In this document: one piece after another, positions 32,923-45,975 of the stretch
How the letters are laid out: each line of letters opens with the position of its first letter
How positions within the stretch are numbered: position 1 is the stretch's first letter
Assembly (NCBI GenBank): GCA_013399855.1
Contig: VXAY01001311.1
Span: 798,103-862,102, forward strand
Reading direction: 5' to 3'
Source: Oxyruncus cristatus
Lineage: Eukaryota; Chordata; Aves; Passeriformes; Cotingidae
Length of the DNA stretch: 64,000 bases
Position numbers and translations under genes: made by a program
Notes under the pieces: generated by a model
The model's database searches: none
The model's input: the letters and a program-made list of their open reading frames with translations, nothing else
What the model was told of the DNA's origin: nothing

Positions 32923-34709
32923 TGAGGCTCCCTTTGCAAAGGGTCCGAGATTGCATTTGGCTCTCCCTACAGATACCCAGCTTTTTCCTCCCTTCTTTTG
33001 CTCCTTTTTCTTGCTGTATTTTTTCCTTCCCCATTTTAAAACAGAATAGTTCAAAAAGAAGTGAAAAGCAAAATGAAAACCACAACCGAAAGATGACATG
33101 AGAGAGAGACGTGGAGACCCCTGGGGGAGAGTGGGGAGGAGGCAGAGATAGTTAAAGCCCTCACAAGAACTTTGGAGGCCACTAATTCTCTGTTCCAGCC
33201 TGTCAGCGTGTATTAAGAGAAGGTGATCTTGGAAATCTCTGCGTCTAAGTGGAAATCTTGCTTTCTGGAAATGCTTACATGTGTTTGTGAGATGAGCTGG
33301 ATTTGAAATATTCAAGCTTCTTTAGGAGCATAAGCTTTGCTGATACTCAGGCTCAGCTTCTGGGTATTTAGCCTTGTGAGGTTGTCATATATGATATTTT
33401 GTGACCACTGCAATGTAGCACTGTCGTGTCACGTTAGATGACTTAACAAAATTGAAGAAGCAGAGAATTGACAACACAAACTGCACCAAATATTTTCAGT
33501 GAAACTTAGAGGCAGCAGAACGTATGGACCTCACCACCTTCTGCTTTTGGACTGGCCTGTGAAGCTGCATTATGACAAAATACCAACAAAGTGAATATTC
33601 TCCAGAAAACTTTGTATGTGCTGTAACTGTCGTGTATGTCAGTGAGGTTGTGATTTGGTGCTTTTCTCTGGAAATACCCGATGTCTTTCCATACACTGCC
33701 CTGGCTTATGGAGGATAAATAGACCTGCCAGACCTTGCTGCCACGTTTGTAGTGAACTGTCCTTATAATTCTGCCACCTAAGATATACATCCAAATGCTT
33801 GCATGCATCTCAGCATCATGTGCTTAGCAGAACTCTTTCCTCAGTTCCTCTCTTCTCCTTGGGTATTTTCTGAGGTGATACATCCATCCTTGTGCAGTAC
33901 AGCAAGGATATCCATTGTCACATTTGGTGTCAACTGCATTTTATTGAAACTACTTCGACTGGCTTTGCACTCTAAGGTCTTGTGCAATTCACTGAGGTAG
34001 GCAGAAAAATAGATTGAATAAAAATGATCAGCTATTTAGCAGAAACTTGAAATTCAGTCATCCTGGGAAGCTTGTGAGTCAAACAATATTGTCCAGAATG
34101 AGCAGATTGCTAATTTGGATAGCTTTCCATTTTCCCTGTTTTTAGATGGAGTTTGATCAATAAGCTGTGAGGAGCCAGCAGCCTGGGTAATGAATGTTAA
34201 ACGTACATGTGAGTCTCTCACCACAGTACTTTTTTCATCAGCCTGTCCTGAGTGTAAGTGATGTAGAAATGACTCCAATTTCATGTACTTTCTTGGGAGG
34301 AAGGGGAAGGAAAAAAGAAGTCAGGGTAATAGGTGTCGTCTTGGAAGAATAAGAGTGCTAGTATGGGGAGAGGGAAAGAAAGAGAAGGATGGAGCATGTT
34401 TATGGCATTTCACATAGGAGAGTACCAGAAGGGAAAAGGGAAAAGCAGAGTGTCAGATATAAGAAGAAGTGATCACAAGCACAAAGGAATTTATATTCAA
34501 ATATTTAAGCATTCTTGAAAGGATGCTCGGAGCAGAAATTCCTTTTCTCTGCTCCCCATGTAGAAATGACTTTAACACTCAGCCAGATGCTAATGCAAAG
34601 TGACTCAAGCTATTCCTCGCAAGCATAGCTAAATTGCCGTTATTTGTTAAGCGCATTGAATTCAGCTGTGGATACAGCAGTTGGTTGCATTCAGAAAGCA
34701 TCTGTACCC

Positions 34710-34762
34710 TTTTTTTTTTCCTCTTTTTTNTTTTTTCCCCCTTTTTTTTTTTTTTTTTTTTA
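34710..34762 (+). repeat. T-rich tract with one unknown base
   Basis: T runs interrupted by CCTC and CCCCC, with an N at 34730. This is a low-complexity stretch with a local assembly ambiguity. Confidence 0.85.
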
Positions 34763-35479
34763 ATCCTCCAAAGCAGAGACAACTCTACCTATCTCCCCCC
34801 TCTCCTCCCTTGTGCTGGCTGGGAATTGTCAAGTGACAACCGACCAAATCCTTTTGGACAGGAAGCCTTCATCCTGAGTTCTATATACTTGCAAAGCAGG
34901 CCTTGTGGTTGGATCAGGAAGCCCATTAAAAGCACTTTGATGGTATGGAAATTCATCTTCATGAAGCACCCAGGCCCCTAAGCAGCATGCTGTTTAGCTG
35001 TGGTTACAGATCAGTCATTCACATCGAAGGGCAGTAATTGTGCTGACGGCTTGTTCGGCAATGGAAGCACATAAAATAATCCCAGGCCCTCCACCATGGC
35101 ATTGCGAGTTAATCTTCTTTAATACAGATCAGCTGTTGTTCTAACACATGACTTTATGCTGGCTCTAGTGACTCTGCACAGCCTTTTGATTAAGTAACAG
35201 GAGTGGAACCATCTGCATTCACTTTATTCCGTTACTTTCCTATTCTTGGGATTCTCCTTAGCCTTCTGTTTTCACTTCTCACCCTCAACCCCAGTTGAAG
35301 TTTATTTTCCTCTCTAATTCATGCCTCCTGGTGGGCTCGTGGAAGGCAGAGAGGAGTTCTTTTAGAAGGTAGCAAGAAGCAAAAATTGCTTGCTCAATTG
35401 AAAATTTTTCTAAAGCGACTGTAGGCTTTGTGTGTTTTGATACAATTAGTGCCAAAATTTTATTGGGGCTCACTGATTT

Positions 35480-35540
35480 GGATTTGATGATCTCAGAGGT
35501 CTTTTCCAACCTAATTGATTGTGTGATTCCGTGATTTATT
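35480..35540 (+). mobile_element. CR1 LINE 3' tail, decayed, sense
   Basis: The bases GGATTTGATGATCTCAGAGG, TCTTTTCCAACCTAATTGAT and TGTGTGATTCCGTGATT match the last about 60 bp of CR1 (GACTAGATGATCTCTGAGG, TCCCTTCCAACCTAATTGAT, ATTCTGTGATTCTGTGAT). Only the extreme 3' end is recognisable, which is typical of very short CR1 insertions. Confidence 0.7.
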
Positions 35541-37533
35541 TTATTCAATTTTCTTTATGTTTTTCTATTTTTAAAGTGAAGATGGGAAAAGACTATAATG
35601 GCATTTAAGTTGCTGAGGTGACCACTTAAGCCACTAAGCACTGGTAAAGAAGTTGCACTTTTTAACTTGTAGGGTCTTCTGATCCGTCTCTTGCATTTGA
35701 CCCAAGAGAGGAAAGACATAGGCTGTAAAGTTTAGATACTTGTTCTCCTTTCCCGTTTATGCTCTATGCTCTCCACTGACTAGCCAGCTCTGAAGTTCAG
35801 ATCCAGACAAACACACCAACTTGTCTGAAGTTTGTGTCTGTTTGATATAGGACTTGATTTTGAATTAAATTTTATTCTGGTTTTCCCTGTTTTCAAGGGA
35901 AGAAAATGAGATAGTTGGGAAGGTGGTTAGTGAGAAAGAGAGCTGCAGTGTCACCACTGAAGGTTTCCCTTTCAGAAGCTCCAGGTCCCACCATGGGCCT
36001 TAGAGGCAGCCCCCTGACCTTTTGGGACATCACATTTGGTTGCTGATTACTTCCTGGTTGGGAGAATTTGAGATGGGGAATGGAATTAAAAATTGTATCT
36101 GTGTGTCCATGGGCACAATGTAGAAATTTACACCAAGTCTGTAGTTACATACAGAAGAAAGACTGTCCAGGAAGGAGAGTGACTTCAGTCTTTAAAGACA
36201 ACAAACCCATTCGGGGCCATCCCAAATTTTTCTCCCTTCTTTGTGGCAGTGGCTAGTGTATTTTTGGATGTCTCTGAGACCTCTTGAGCTTTTTGTTGCA
36301 TGCTGCTGCAGCCTGCCTAGTGGAGGTGGGCTCTGTGCAGTTCTGAACGTGTATGTGGTAGGGATTGGTAGGGTTTTTTCTGCCAGGGGTAGCTGGGCAC
36401 GTTTGAGGCTGCAAATCACCTCTGCAAGTCTCTGTTAGAGCTCCGGGGGCTTTTCATTCACATGTACATGACCTGTTATCTTGCTCATGTTCCCAGATGG
36501 GTTGATCCCCATGGACAGCCAGACATGCCAGCTAAGGCAGTAGTCAGGCAGGAATTTTGTGGAATCATAGAGCAACTGTATAAAAGCAGTCATAAATAAG
36601 AAAAGATTTTTTTTAAAATGGCTAAGATGATTTGGGTGAGTCACTTTATGGGCGTCCAGCTTGGACCATCTTGACAGATTTGATTTTCAGAGGATTACAG
36701 TAAAAACTATGAGCATCATGGTGAACATGGATTTTACTGAAACCTATTTTAATTGCAAATGCAATAAAACATATTTTTACATTACTTTTCTTGGAAACAT
36801 TTTGGTGTATAAATGAGACGTGTGTGTGTATATGTTTTTCTGGTTTCTTGGAAACCCGGGAGCATAGTTTTATTTGTAATTGTCATCTACAGTTAATTAT
36901 AGCTTGATATGTACTATACATAAACAATGTTACCTATTATACATGTAGCTTAGGGTGCCGGTTGTCAAATGGCGTAAACAGCACAACAGGCAGCATCAGC
37001 AAGTGATCTCTGGCCTATCTATTCAGCCCCAAACCTGCCTGTTCCTCTGCAAAGATGTACACAAACACAAAGAGCCAGCACGTGTGTGCATGCATCCAAG
37101 CCTGCAGTGCACTCCTTCAGGGATACACAGCACAAACATGCACTGCACTAGCCAGCAATTCTCTGACTACAGTCAGACTCCCAAGCACTCGTGTATGTGC
37201 CCTTGTAGCTGCAAAAGGAGGAAGGGGGCCCACAGGCAGGTACTTGAGTGTGTGTCAGTGTATACACTGGTACAAACACAGGTCCTGGTTTCTGAATGCT
37301 GCTGAAGGTGCTGGTGGCTCGGGCAGTTGTGTGAGGACACAGCCACACAAGCGGGTCAGATGTGTAGGGGTGCAGTCGCCCTCTGAGCTGAGTGCATCCC
37401 ATTACCTCCACCTCCTGTGCTAAGTGTTTCTTAACCTGTGACACAACTTCTCCCTGTTACAGCTTGGAGTGTGTCCTTTTAAAAGGCTCTGACATGTACT
37501 TGTCTGCTGGGCTGTAACTAAAGAGCGATTTGT

Positions 37534-37556
37534 AACAATATTTATTCCAGCATTGT
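37534..37556. promoter_or_regulatory. Inverted pair of SOX-type core sites
   Basis: AACAAT (37534-37539) and ATTGT (37552-37556) face each other about a dozen bases apart, in a low-repeat stretch with homeobox-like AT content. SoxD proteins lack a strong activation domain and dimerise, and they prefer paired HMG sites, so an autoregulatory site is conceivable. The motif is short and could be chance. Confidence 0.2.
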
Positions 37557-37607
37557 AAGCAGGAGCCTATTTATTACTCATGCTTATGGAACACTGGGTT
37601 CAGGATG

Positions 37608-37684
37608 TCTTTCCTCCCATTCCCACTCACCCCTCCTCCCACCATCCTCCCCAATCCCACCCCCAACTCTCCCTCTTCCCCTTA
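37608..37684 (+). repeat. C-rich polypyrimidine tract
   Basis: About 77 bases consist of C-runs (CCC, CCCC, CCCCC) separated by short T/A spacers, with few purines. The minus strand therefore has many G-runs and could form G-quadruplexes, and the plus strand i-motifs. It is simple sequence rather than a gene. Confidence 0.75.
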
Positions 37685-39589
37685 AGAGAGTGCCAAACGT
37701 GAAATGACAGTGACCAATGTTGACTTAATGTGGATGTTTAATAATAAAAAAAGTGTGTCAGTTCCAGCGTTAGTTACAAATGGCAGTAAGTATATCGGGT
37801 GGCAGCCCTGTAATAATTTTACATCCATCATGCCTTCCTGATGCCTCACTGGCTGCCTGATGGATGGGGATAGCAGAGTTAACTCTTAAGAAACTGCTGT
37901 GATCTGCTGAGCTGAAATGAATTCTGTCCCTGCTCTCCCCTTGGGGAAGAGTGGGATAATAAGAATCTCAAACCTGCAGATCCTGCTGCCTTTGAGAAAT
38001 AAAACACTGGAGCTCACTTTACTAAAGGCATAAGGAGTAGCTGGTTTAACACAGGGGATTTAAATTTCTCTTGCAATGGAGAATTGTACTTCAATAACAT
38101 TTTTTTTTCTTCCCCTAATGGTTAGATTTGAACTAGAAAGTTAAGAGAAAACTGAAGGAGAGAAGAGCAGGAAGGAGAATAAAAGAGAAGGGTTGGTAAA
38201 ACAGACTCTGACCCCGTGCTTGCTGCAGACACTGAGAGACCATGGGTCAGACTAGAATAAGTGGTAATGATTGAAAGTGGGACCTGGCACAAGCCAGGCT
38301 TCCCAAACAGGAGAAACCCCTTGGAAATAAGTCCAGAGGCTCTGTACTGACATCATAAACCAAATCACTTTGCAAGAATTGAAACTTGCCCATTTTCATA
38401 ATCTCTGTAGTATTTTACTGGAAAAATACTTTAGCATTCTGAATGGCTAGCAGAGGCTGTGTTATCCACAGACATTACATGCATGCACACTTATCCCTGC
38501 AAGTTCAGCAGACTGCTAATAGATACGTCCTGTAATTTGTAGCCCACTCTATTCCTCACTGACCTGTAAAACATTAGGAAAGAGGATCAGTGTAATATTT
38601 TCGTTCTCTTCTTGCAGTGTGAGCAGAGATCCTTTTGGAATAATTATTACACAGTGTGGGGACCAGGAAGTCTCTTGCAGACAATGGTCTGTTTGAGTCC
38701 CACAACACAAAAGTTAACGTGTTGTCCTAAGAACTATATATATTCCCCTGTTACTACCCACTTTCCCTGTCCTCCTCTTAATTTTGTTTTGCTGAGGTTC
38801 TTTGCCAGTAGGAATTCTTGTGTGCGGGTTGCAGTTCTCTTTGTTAATGCTTTCAGCACAGAGCAGCCAGTTTTCAAAACAAGAAGGCAGGCAGGTGTTA
38901 TGTCACCACCCATCCGTCACCGGGGATGTCAGCCTTTCAGTAAGCCCAATCAGCAGCATCAACAGGATCACTGATGGTCCAGGAGTCCTGTTCAACAGGG
39001 CTACTGTACCTGTTGTCATCTCTTCTGAAACTTTTGTCCAGTTTAATACAGAACAGAGGTCAAGCTTGGAGACTGCAAAGATTGAAATTGGATTTACCCA
39101 GCACTGATCATTAAACATTTTGATTTACTTCAGCTGGAAGTTTATCTGTCTATCCCCGACCTCCCCCCATTTTTTTGCCATTTACCTTGTGGAGCTTGTG
39201 TATATTTATATTTACAGCCTCTGCATTTAATGGCCACATGCCTTGTTTTCACAGATGGCCAGTGGAAGAATTCCCCTCCCCCTTTTTCTTTTAGTAAAGC
39301 CTTTGGTTTTGCTACTTTTGTCACAGTGCCACTACTCTCAGTTAGCAAGTGCCTACGCATGGGAGGGGGAGATTCTGCAATGAACCTTTTTTTTTATTCC
39401 CCCAAGGATTCTAGGTCTTCATTTTAAAACACTTTTTTTTTTTCCTCCTGATTGACCATCATTTACTGAATACCCAGATACATTTTTCAAAAAAGAGATT
39501 AAGTGTGTATATTTATGTGTGTCCTTAGTGCATTGTTATGGGAGGGCCGCATGGGCAGGGTTAGCTAATAAAAATATACAGAGGGAGGG

Positions 39590-39640
39590 ACAGATTCTGC
39601 CCACAGATGTGTGTGTGAAACTCCCACTGAAGTCAAGGAG
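39590..39640 (+). repeat. Possible fragment of an old interspersed repeat
   Basis: The order CAGATTCTGCCC ... GAAACTCCCACTGAAGTCAA GGAG resembles a sequence seen repeatedly in turtle, crocodile and bird genomes (AACTCCCATTGAAGTCAATGG). The family name is not certain and the match is short. Confidence 0.35.
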
Positions 39641-40704
39641 AACAGCAGGAAAAGAGGCAAGGGAAGAGCCCTGGATGCTTGCAGCTGCTGCTGAAGCCTG
39701 AATGGGAATTTTAGTCTTCTTTTACTCCAGAAGGTAGATATTGGAAACAGTCACGGCCTACTGTGGATCAGGGAGGACTGCAGCTGTTTATACCGTAGTG
39801 GAAATTTTATTAAGCCCAATAAAGATGAATCAACTTCCTCCTGAAAAAAAACCACATACAATTGATTTTGAGTTCTTGTTATGACTTTTCAGCTTTGTGA
39901 GTCCTTGGGTTTAAGTTCCAAGCTGTGCCCTGCAGCCATGAGAGCTAATTGCTTCCTGAGTTTTTTTTATTCTTTTTACATAATCACATGCCTCCAGTCA
40001 CTAGGGCTTTCAGTGCAGTCATGGGCACTGGCATCAGTGCAGTACTTCTGTTTAGTGCAGTAGAGGCTGGGCTTGGTTCTTCTGTGAATTGTGTCCTTTT
40101 AGTCTCTTGAGGGATCAGCCTGTGTTTTCTGCCAGTGGGACAGTCTTCTGGGGGATCTGCCTGTCCCAGTATGCAGGTGTTCACTTAGCTGAGTGACAAA
40201 CAGCCTCCAGAGTCTTTTGGGGATGCTGAATTTTACCTTTAATTGTATTGATGCTGATGCTGGGGAGTAGATAAGCTAAGCCTTACTTCATGACTAGAAA
40301 AACGCGGTGGTTTCTTTGTTCGGCAGTAGCCTAGGTAGTATGTTGACTTCTTTGTTAGGGCTGGAAGAAATGTGGCAAAGAGACAACACACTTCAGAATT
40401 TGAATACCTTCTATGGAAAAATGGAAAAGAATAGTCTGTATGGCTGTATTGCAGCTATGCAGTTGAGTCACCCATTGTTCATTGAACAATTGCCAGGAAA
40501 GCAGAGACTGTGTTCTTGCTTTCTCTTTGCGTGCGTGTAGACCCTCCTTCCCAGGATATCCTGCATGGGTTGTGATTTTCGTCTTGTTTCATTCTTGGTG
40601 TGCCGCCTCTCTTCCCCAGCTAATGCTTCCTTTCCTCACTGATCAGCTGTACCAGCTTTCTGACTTGCTGTGAAATCCTTGATTAAAATTTACATGGCAG
40701 ATTT

Positions 40705-40865
40705 CATCCAGGGATCTCAAAACTCTTCACAATGGTGCGAAAATGTCACCGTCTCCATCCTGTAGAGTTCAGGAAACTAAGGTGCAGCAACTGAACAATT
40801 CCCATCAACACCAAGTTACAGACCATGTCAGCCCAGGAAACAGTCTGGATGAGAAACTGGGTCTT
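40705..40865 (-). mobile_element. MIR-like ancient SINE relic (antisense)
   Basis: Read on the + strand, it follows the reverse complement of an amniote MIR. GGGATCTCAAAACTCTTCAC is followed by CATCCTGTAGAGTTCAGGAA, ACTAAGGTGCAGCAACTGAA, CACCAAGTTACAGACC and GTCAGCCCAGGAAAC. The consensus order recalled for such elements is ATCTCAAAGTGCTTTACA, CATTTTACAGATGAGGAAAC, TGAGGCACAGAG, AAGGTCACACAGC. It is diverged and non-functional. Confidence 0.65.
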
Positions 40866-42224
40866 GTAACTCTTAACCTATTTGCAGTCAGCAGATTACA
40901 GCTGGATCTGGTTCAATGCCTATGCCCACGCTGTGAAAACTGTTCTCTGCTTCACTTTCCCTTTCCTTTTTATTTCTTCTTTAAAGTAGTGGGCAGGGCC
41001 AGTCCTACCTGCATTTTCATGTGGAAGTCCTGACATACACTATCTCTCAGAGGTCATAACCAAAGAAAAGCTGGACCTCAGTGTATTCTAGAATTGCTAC
41101 TTGCCATCAGTTTGTTTCCAAACTAATTAATATATTTTACTAAGGAAGTCATTCTTTTTCAAATAAAGAATTAAAAATAAATGATCTTGGAGACCTGATA
41201 CCTGCCAAATTATTGGGGATTTTCCACTTTTTATGTCAGTGGGCTCTGTCATGATTTTGGTGCTTTTAAAGGTACTCACTTCAGAGCCCTTAGAAACCAA
41301 AGAACTATGTCCACAATGCCCAGTGAAGAAAAATACTGTATAAATTTCAGCAAATTCTGCCTGTGACTGGGTGTCTGTTCCTGAGGGAAAAGTAGTTAAA
41401 CAACTGTGTCTTCTTGATCCACTTGAGTTTTTCCCTATAACACCTCATAGGAAACCTCTCTACTGGGCCAATTCATATAGATTCAATTCAGATGCAGTGA
41501 TTTCTACACAGTATTAAAGCGATATGGATTTTAATATGGACTGTAACCCAAAAGATAGCGTTCCTTTTCCAAGTGATGTAACTCCAATTAAGACTGAATG
41601 TTATAATTTTGAAAGAAGTACCATAAAATCAGAAAGAGCCAAAAATAAAGAATGTTCTTTTATTTTCTTGCTTCTAATGCTGCTTTTAGGTTTTGTGGGT
41701 GGATTATTCCATGAAAAGAGAGATCTCAGATAAGCAAGACTGAAAGAGCTGAGGGGGTGGTGAATGCATTGTTTCTTCATACTCAACTTTGATGCAACGA
41801 CAACGAAAAAAAATCTCCCAAATGATAACTTGCTGTGACATTATAAATAATCTTTCATCTTCTTTGGTGGTCCACAGAGTTTATATAATTGGAAGGCTAA
41901 AACCCTTCTTTGTTGTTTCTTCCGTTTTCATTAGTACAGTAGAAGACTATAAAATTGTGCAGCCAGAAGGGGTTTAACAATTACTGAGTCAACATTTGAA
42001 AGTCTCACTCTATTTTATCATTTTATGCATGTGCTTTTTACGAGTTTTACAGCCCTGCAAGCGTTACTTAAGCAAGGTCCGTTGCAATGGTGGATCTGTA
42101 ACTGCTCTTACTTTTATTTCACTTTGCTCTCTCTGGTAGCACGTGCCATCAGCAAGAGTCACAATTCCACACTCACAAAGAAATCATAAGTTTGAGATTA
42201 TAATTTTTTTAATAACATTCAGGA

Positions 42225-42390
42225 GTGCTGGTTTCAGCTCCTAAAACTACCAGTCTTACTAAGGAACCCTTGGCAAGTCACATAATGTGTGACTCGGTTT
42301 CCCGTCTCATAAACAGAGTTAATAATCCTGCCTTTCTTCGTGAAATTTTTTGGTTAATTACTGATGAGTGAAGAATGCTTGGGCAAGGTG
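42225..42390 (+). mobile_element. MIR-like ancient SINE relic (sense)
   Basis: CCCTTGGCAAGTCACATAAT, GTGACTCGGTTTCCCGTCTC and ATAAACAGAGTTAATAATCC match the MIR core and 3' half (CCTTGGGCAAGTCACTTAA, GCCTCAGTTTCCCCATCTG, TAAAATGGGGATAATAATAC). The strong match to the central CORE segment makes this the clearest of the MIR relics here. Confidence 0.75.
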
Positions 42391-43532
42391 ATCTTGTACA
42401 CAGAAAAACCCAAATGTAAATTGAAGATCCCTCTGAAAAAAATCTGGAAAGTCTCTTTACAACAGTTATAGGTGTAACAGGATCTGGGCTGTAACATGGT
42501 TTGGACAAGGGCATAGAGAGTGGACACAGTACCTGTTTTGAAGTACCATGACATTAATATGCAAGAGTGGAGCCTGACTGCAAATAATTCATCATGTGCA
42601 AAGCTCTGGGCACGCCTGTCATCATTGCCAGTGGTTCCTCTAAGTTCTTCCAGCTCTCTGTCATCTATAATGCCTGCCTGCCTCATGTTTTCCACATCTT
42701 GAAAGGCTGTGGATGAAGATTTTATAACTCAAGCTATTCTGATGTTTTTTATTGCAAGAGGCGGAGGAATTGCACAGAAAGATTGCTTTTACAAAGTCTT
42801 CGCTCTTGTCAGATGTAGGATAAGACTCTTCACCTTCTTGGAGAGCGGAGGAAAATACCGTGATGTTGAACGGATAACACCTGGCGCCACCAGTGCGTCT
42901 GATAATTAAATATGTTTTTCTGTCATAAAGTGAACTTTCACTGCCGGATCGTAGCAGCTAATCTGCCCAGTACTTTAAGATTTGGTGCATATTGACCAAG
43001 GGATGTGTCAGAATGGTTGATATTTACTGGGCCTTGCTGAGGAAAGACATCTGCTTTTGCACCGCAGACCACATCAGATGCTGTCACAGGCCCTGCTCAG
43101 CAATCTGAGATAAAAACTAGCTTATCAAAACTCAGTCTGTTTGAAAATACCACCTTTAGAGGTTAGATGTGTGAATTTTTCCCACAGAGCAGGACGATAA
43201 ATAGCTGGACAAACTGTACTTGGCGGGGATGGAGGGGGGGGGAATGGAACACTGAAAAGGACAGTAGCAGGCAACCATCTGTTTCTTTTTATGTATTGAC
43301 ACTGAAGGGAACAAAGGTAGCAGGCACTCAGTTCATCAGTGTGCCTGTAATTCTGAGGTGCAAGAGCCCATGAGTTCCCCTAAAAATGCATTTTTTTTCA
43401 TCTGGCCTTTCAGTTCACTTGGGATAAGAAAAGCAGGAATGTGAAGTGATGCTCCTGAGCACTCTTCCTCTGGAATTCCACGCTGGCTGTTTCTCTGCAC
43501 GCATCAGACTGAGAGGAAAAATATTCCTGTCA

Positions 43533-43558
43533 GGGGAAACGGGGGTAGGGTGGGGGGG
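43533..43558 (+). promoter_or_regulatory. G-quadruplex motif
   Basis: Four G-runs (4, 5, 3 and 7 G) are separated by loops of 4, 2 and 1 bases, which satisfies the usual intramolecular quadruplex pattern on the transcript strand. It lies in the intron before the 48568 exon. Any effect on splicing or transcription is untested. Confidence 0.5.
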
Positions 43559-45060
43559 AGTAGCAAAGTGAAGAGTGGACTGCTTCAGTGAAACTGCTAA
43601 CCTTGAATTATGCAATCGGAAAAACAGCTCTTGCCAAAATACAATTCTAACGGAGTTCAGAGTACCGTCAGTGCTTGCCAAACACCCCAGCCAAAAGGAT
43701 GTCTCAAAGAGGGGGAGGAGAGATCCATTGCCATATGCCCAGCATTCACAGTATTCTGGAAGAACTGTGGAGTCCTTCAGGAGTGGAGGCGTGTTCATGG
43801 TCTCAGGTGCACCCTGAGCACTGGTACCGTGATCCAGTACGAGATGGGAGCAGTGAGGCTAGAGGGGAGTAGGTAAATATATCTGAATGTCTTTATTTCT
43901 CAGGCCTTCCAAGGTTTTGCTTCACTCTTGTGTAGTAGTGGGAGGAGTTCTGGCAAACATGGTCAGGCTGTTCTACATATGTTTTGACTCTTCTTGTTTT
44001 ATGTTTCTTCTATGAAAGAGACTGCAACCAAGTTCTTGTCATTTTTAGATCAATGTTTTGTTAAACTATGACAGCTATCCATGACAGAGAGCCAAGTAAC
44101 TTTTGCAGCTGACCACAAAACTGAGTCTGACTTGTGGTGCTTAGTCATTTTTTATATATTTTTTTTCTACATGACACATTCCATGTGTGTATGTGTTTTT
44201 CATTGTTCTTTTAAATATAATTAGAATGTTTCTAGGAGCTGTGGTACAAATCAGTCTTCTCTGGCAGATGAATGTCTTTGATTAATAAAGTTTTAGGGAC
44301 TTCTCATCACATTGTGGCTATTGGTGAAACCTCTCTGTTTATACTTTGAACAATTGGGCTATTGTGGGTTTGGTTGCTCTCTACAGTATTATCTTCTCTG
44401 GTTTGCTCATTAGAATTTTAAATGATCCAGTCAACAGAGTTCTTGCTGCCCCTGCAGGGAGTCTCTCCCACAATCCGATAGAAATGACCATTAGGATAGT
44501 AATTTCACTTCTGTTGAAGTCCTTCGTAGAGAAAAAAAGATGTTTATGAGATGTCTTTCAGCCTTCTGAGGTCTGGTACAAAATTCAGGAATTTAGAAGG
44601 AAAATAATCCCTTCATCCTTAGCGAGATTCCTATGTTTATTTTCCTGCAAGAGCAGGAGTGTTCCTTGGTGTTTGTTTTTGCTGCTTTGTCCTGTCTGAT
44701 TTCTGGCAGGTCTCACAAGCAATTCTTCACACCACTTTCCTAGGTTTGGACCAACCTTGCCTGCTCTTTCTGGAAGTATCGGCACTAGGCTGCAGTAGAT
44801 GCCACTCGTGCATTTTTTGCAGGGTGAATAGCATTTCATACCTGAAGCAAAGGGATGTTCTGCTGAACCCAACATTCATGTTATCACCTGTTATCACTGG
44901 ATGGTGCCTCAGCTTGCTGCTGTTTACACAGTGGAGTGGTGGCAGTTTTGAGAACGTGTAATTTGCTGTTGAATTAAGATAGTAAATAGATCCTACTTTC
45001 ATATAAACTTTAAATCACTGTGCAATTTTTGCCTGAAGTTCTTATATAGGTGTCCATGTT

Positions 45061-45124
45061 GGGGGGGTTGGAACTAGTTGATCTTTAGGTCGCTTCCAAC
45101 CCAAACCTTTCTATGATTCTGTGA
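45061..45124 (+). mobile_element. CR1 LINE 3' tail, sense
   Basis: GGGGGGGTTGGAACTAGTTG, ATCTTTAGGTCGCTTCCAAC and CCAAACCTTTCTATGATTCT-GTGA are the diagnostic last about 65 bp of a bird CR1, ending in the ATTCTGTGA repeat unit. Confidence 0.88.
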
Positions 45125-45569
45125 GAGGAGGCTGGGGTAGCAATGTCAACCGGTTGCCAGTTTATTTAGGATCAGGGAAGAAAAAAGTTTTTCCTTTGTT
45201 TCTTTGGAGGTTCCATAAATACTTCCTCCATAAACTGGAATACTCTGTAGGAAAGGTAAACAGATACTTCCAACAAAAGAAAAACAGTAAGTCATCAACC
45301 AAATGCTTTCAAGCGAAACAGCATGGGAATGTTGCTTAGCCCCTTTTGAATATTTTGCAATTGTAGAAGTGTTTCTGTACATCCGAATTGGGAAAAATCA
45401 GCTGCAGCGTGATGGAAAGAGTGTAGGGCATGAACTCACGATGCTGCTTATGTATAGTCAGGCTTTTGAATCCTGCCAGGGTGTTGCTGATCTCTTTCTG
45501 CTCTCCTAATTCTGTTTTTAGGGGTTTTTTTGGTGGATGATTTGTGGTTTTTGGGGTGGTTTTTTAATG

Positions 45570-45975
45570 GCTTAGGTTGGAACGGATCTTAAAGATCATG
45601 TATTTGCAACCCCCCTGCCATGAGCAGGGACGCCCTCTGGTAGACCACATTGCTCAGAGCTTCATCTAAATTGGCCTTGAACACTTCCAGGCATCCACGG
45701 TTTCTTTGGGAACCTTTACCAGTGCCTCACCACCCTCGCAGTAAAGAATTTCTTCCTGATATCTAATCTAAAGCTACTCTCTTTCAGCTTGAAGCCATTG
45801 GGCCTTGTCCTGTCACTCCAGGCCCTTGTAAATAGTCTCTCTCCATTTTTTTTGTAGGCTCCCTTCAGGTAGTGGGAAGGCCACAGGTAGGTCACCCCAA
45901 AGACTTCTCTTTTCCTTGTTGAACAATCCCAACTCTCATAGCCTTTCCTCATAGGACAAGTGCTGTTGCAGAGGC
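45570..45975 (-). mobile_element. CR1 LINE 3' region, antisense
   Basis: It begins with the reverse complement of the CR1 tail (TTAGGTTGGAACGGATCTTA, CCCCCCTGCCATGAGCAGGG). It continues with GCTCAGAGCTTCATCTAAAT, GTAAAGAATTTCTTCCTGAT, ATCTAATCTAAAGC, TTGAAGCCATTGGGCCTTGT and CCTTTCCTCATAGGACAAG. All are standard antisense CR1 landmarks. The copy is about 400 bp, 5'-truncated and non-coding. It lies tail-to-tail with the sense CR1 tail about 450 bp upstream. Confidence 0.92.

Noticed and set aside
36540..36600. GGAATCATAGAGCA resembling the start of an antisense CR1
   Set aside because: Only about 12 bases match and the following sequence does not continue as CR1.
36955..37423. Overlapping 98-122 codon frames on both strands
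   Set aside because: All three frames are open because of low stop density in a slightly GC-richer stretch; no conserved protein is recognisable.
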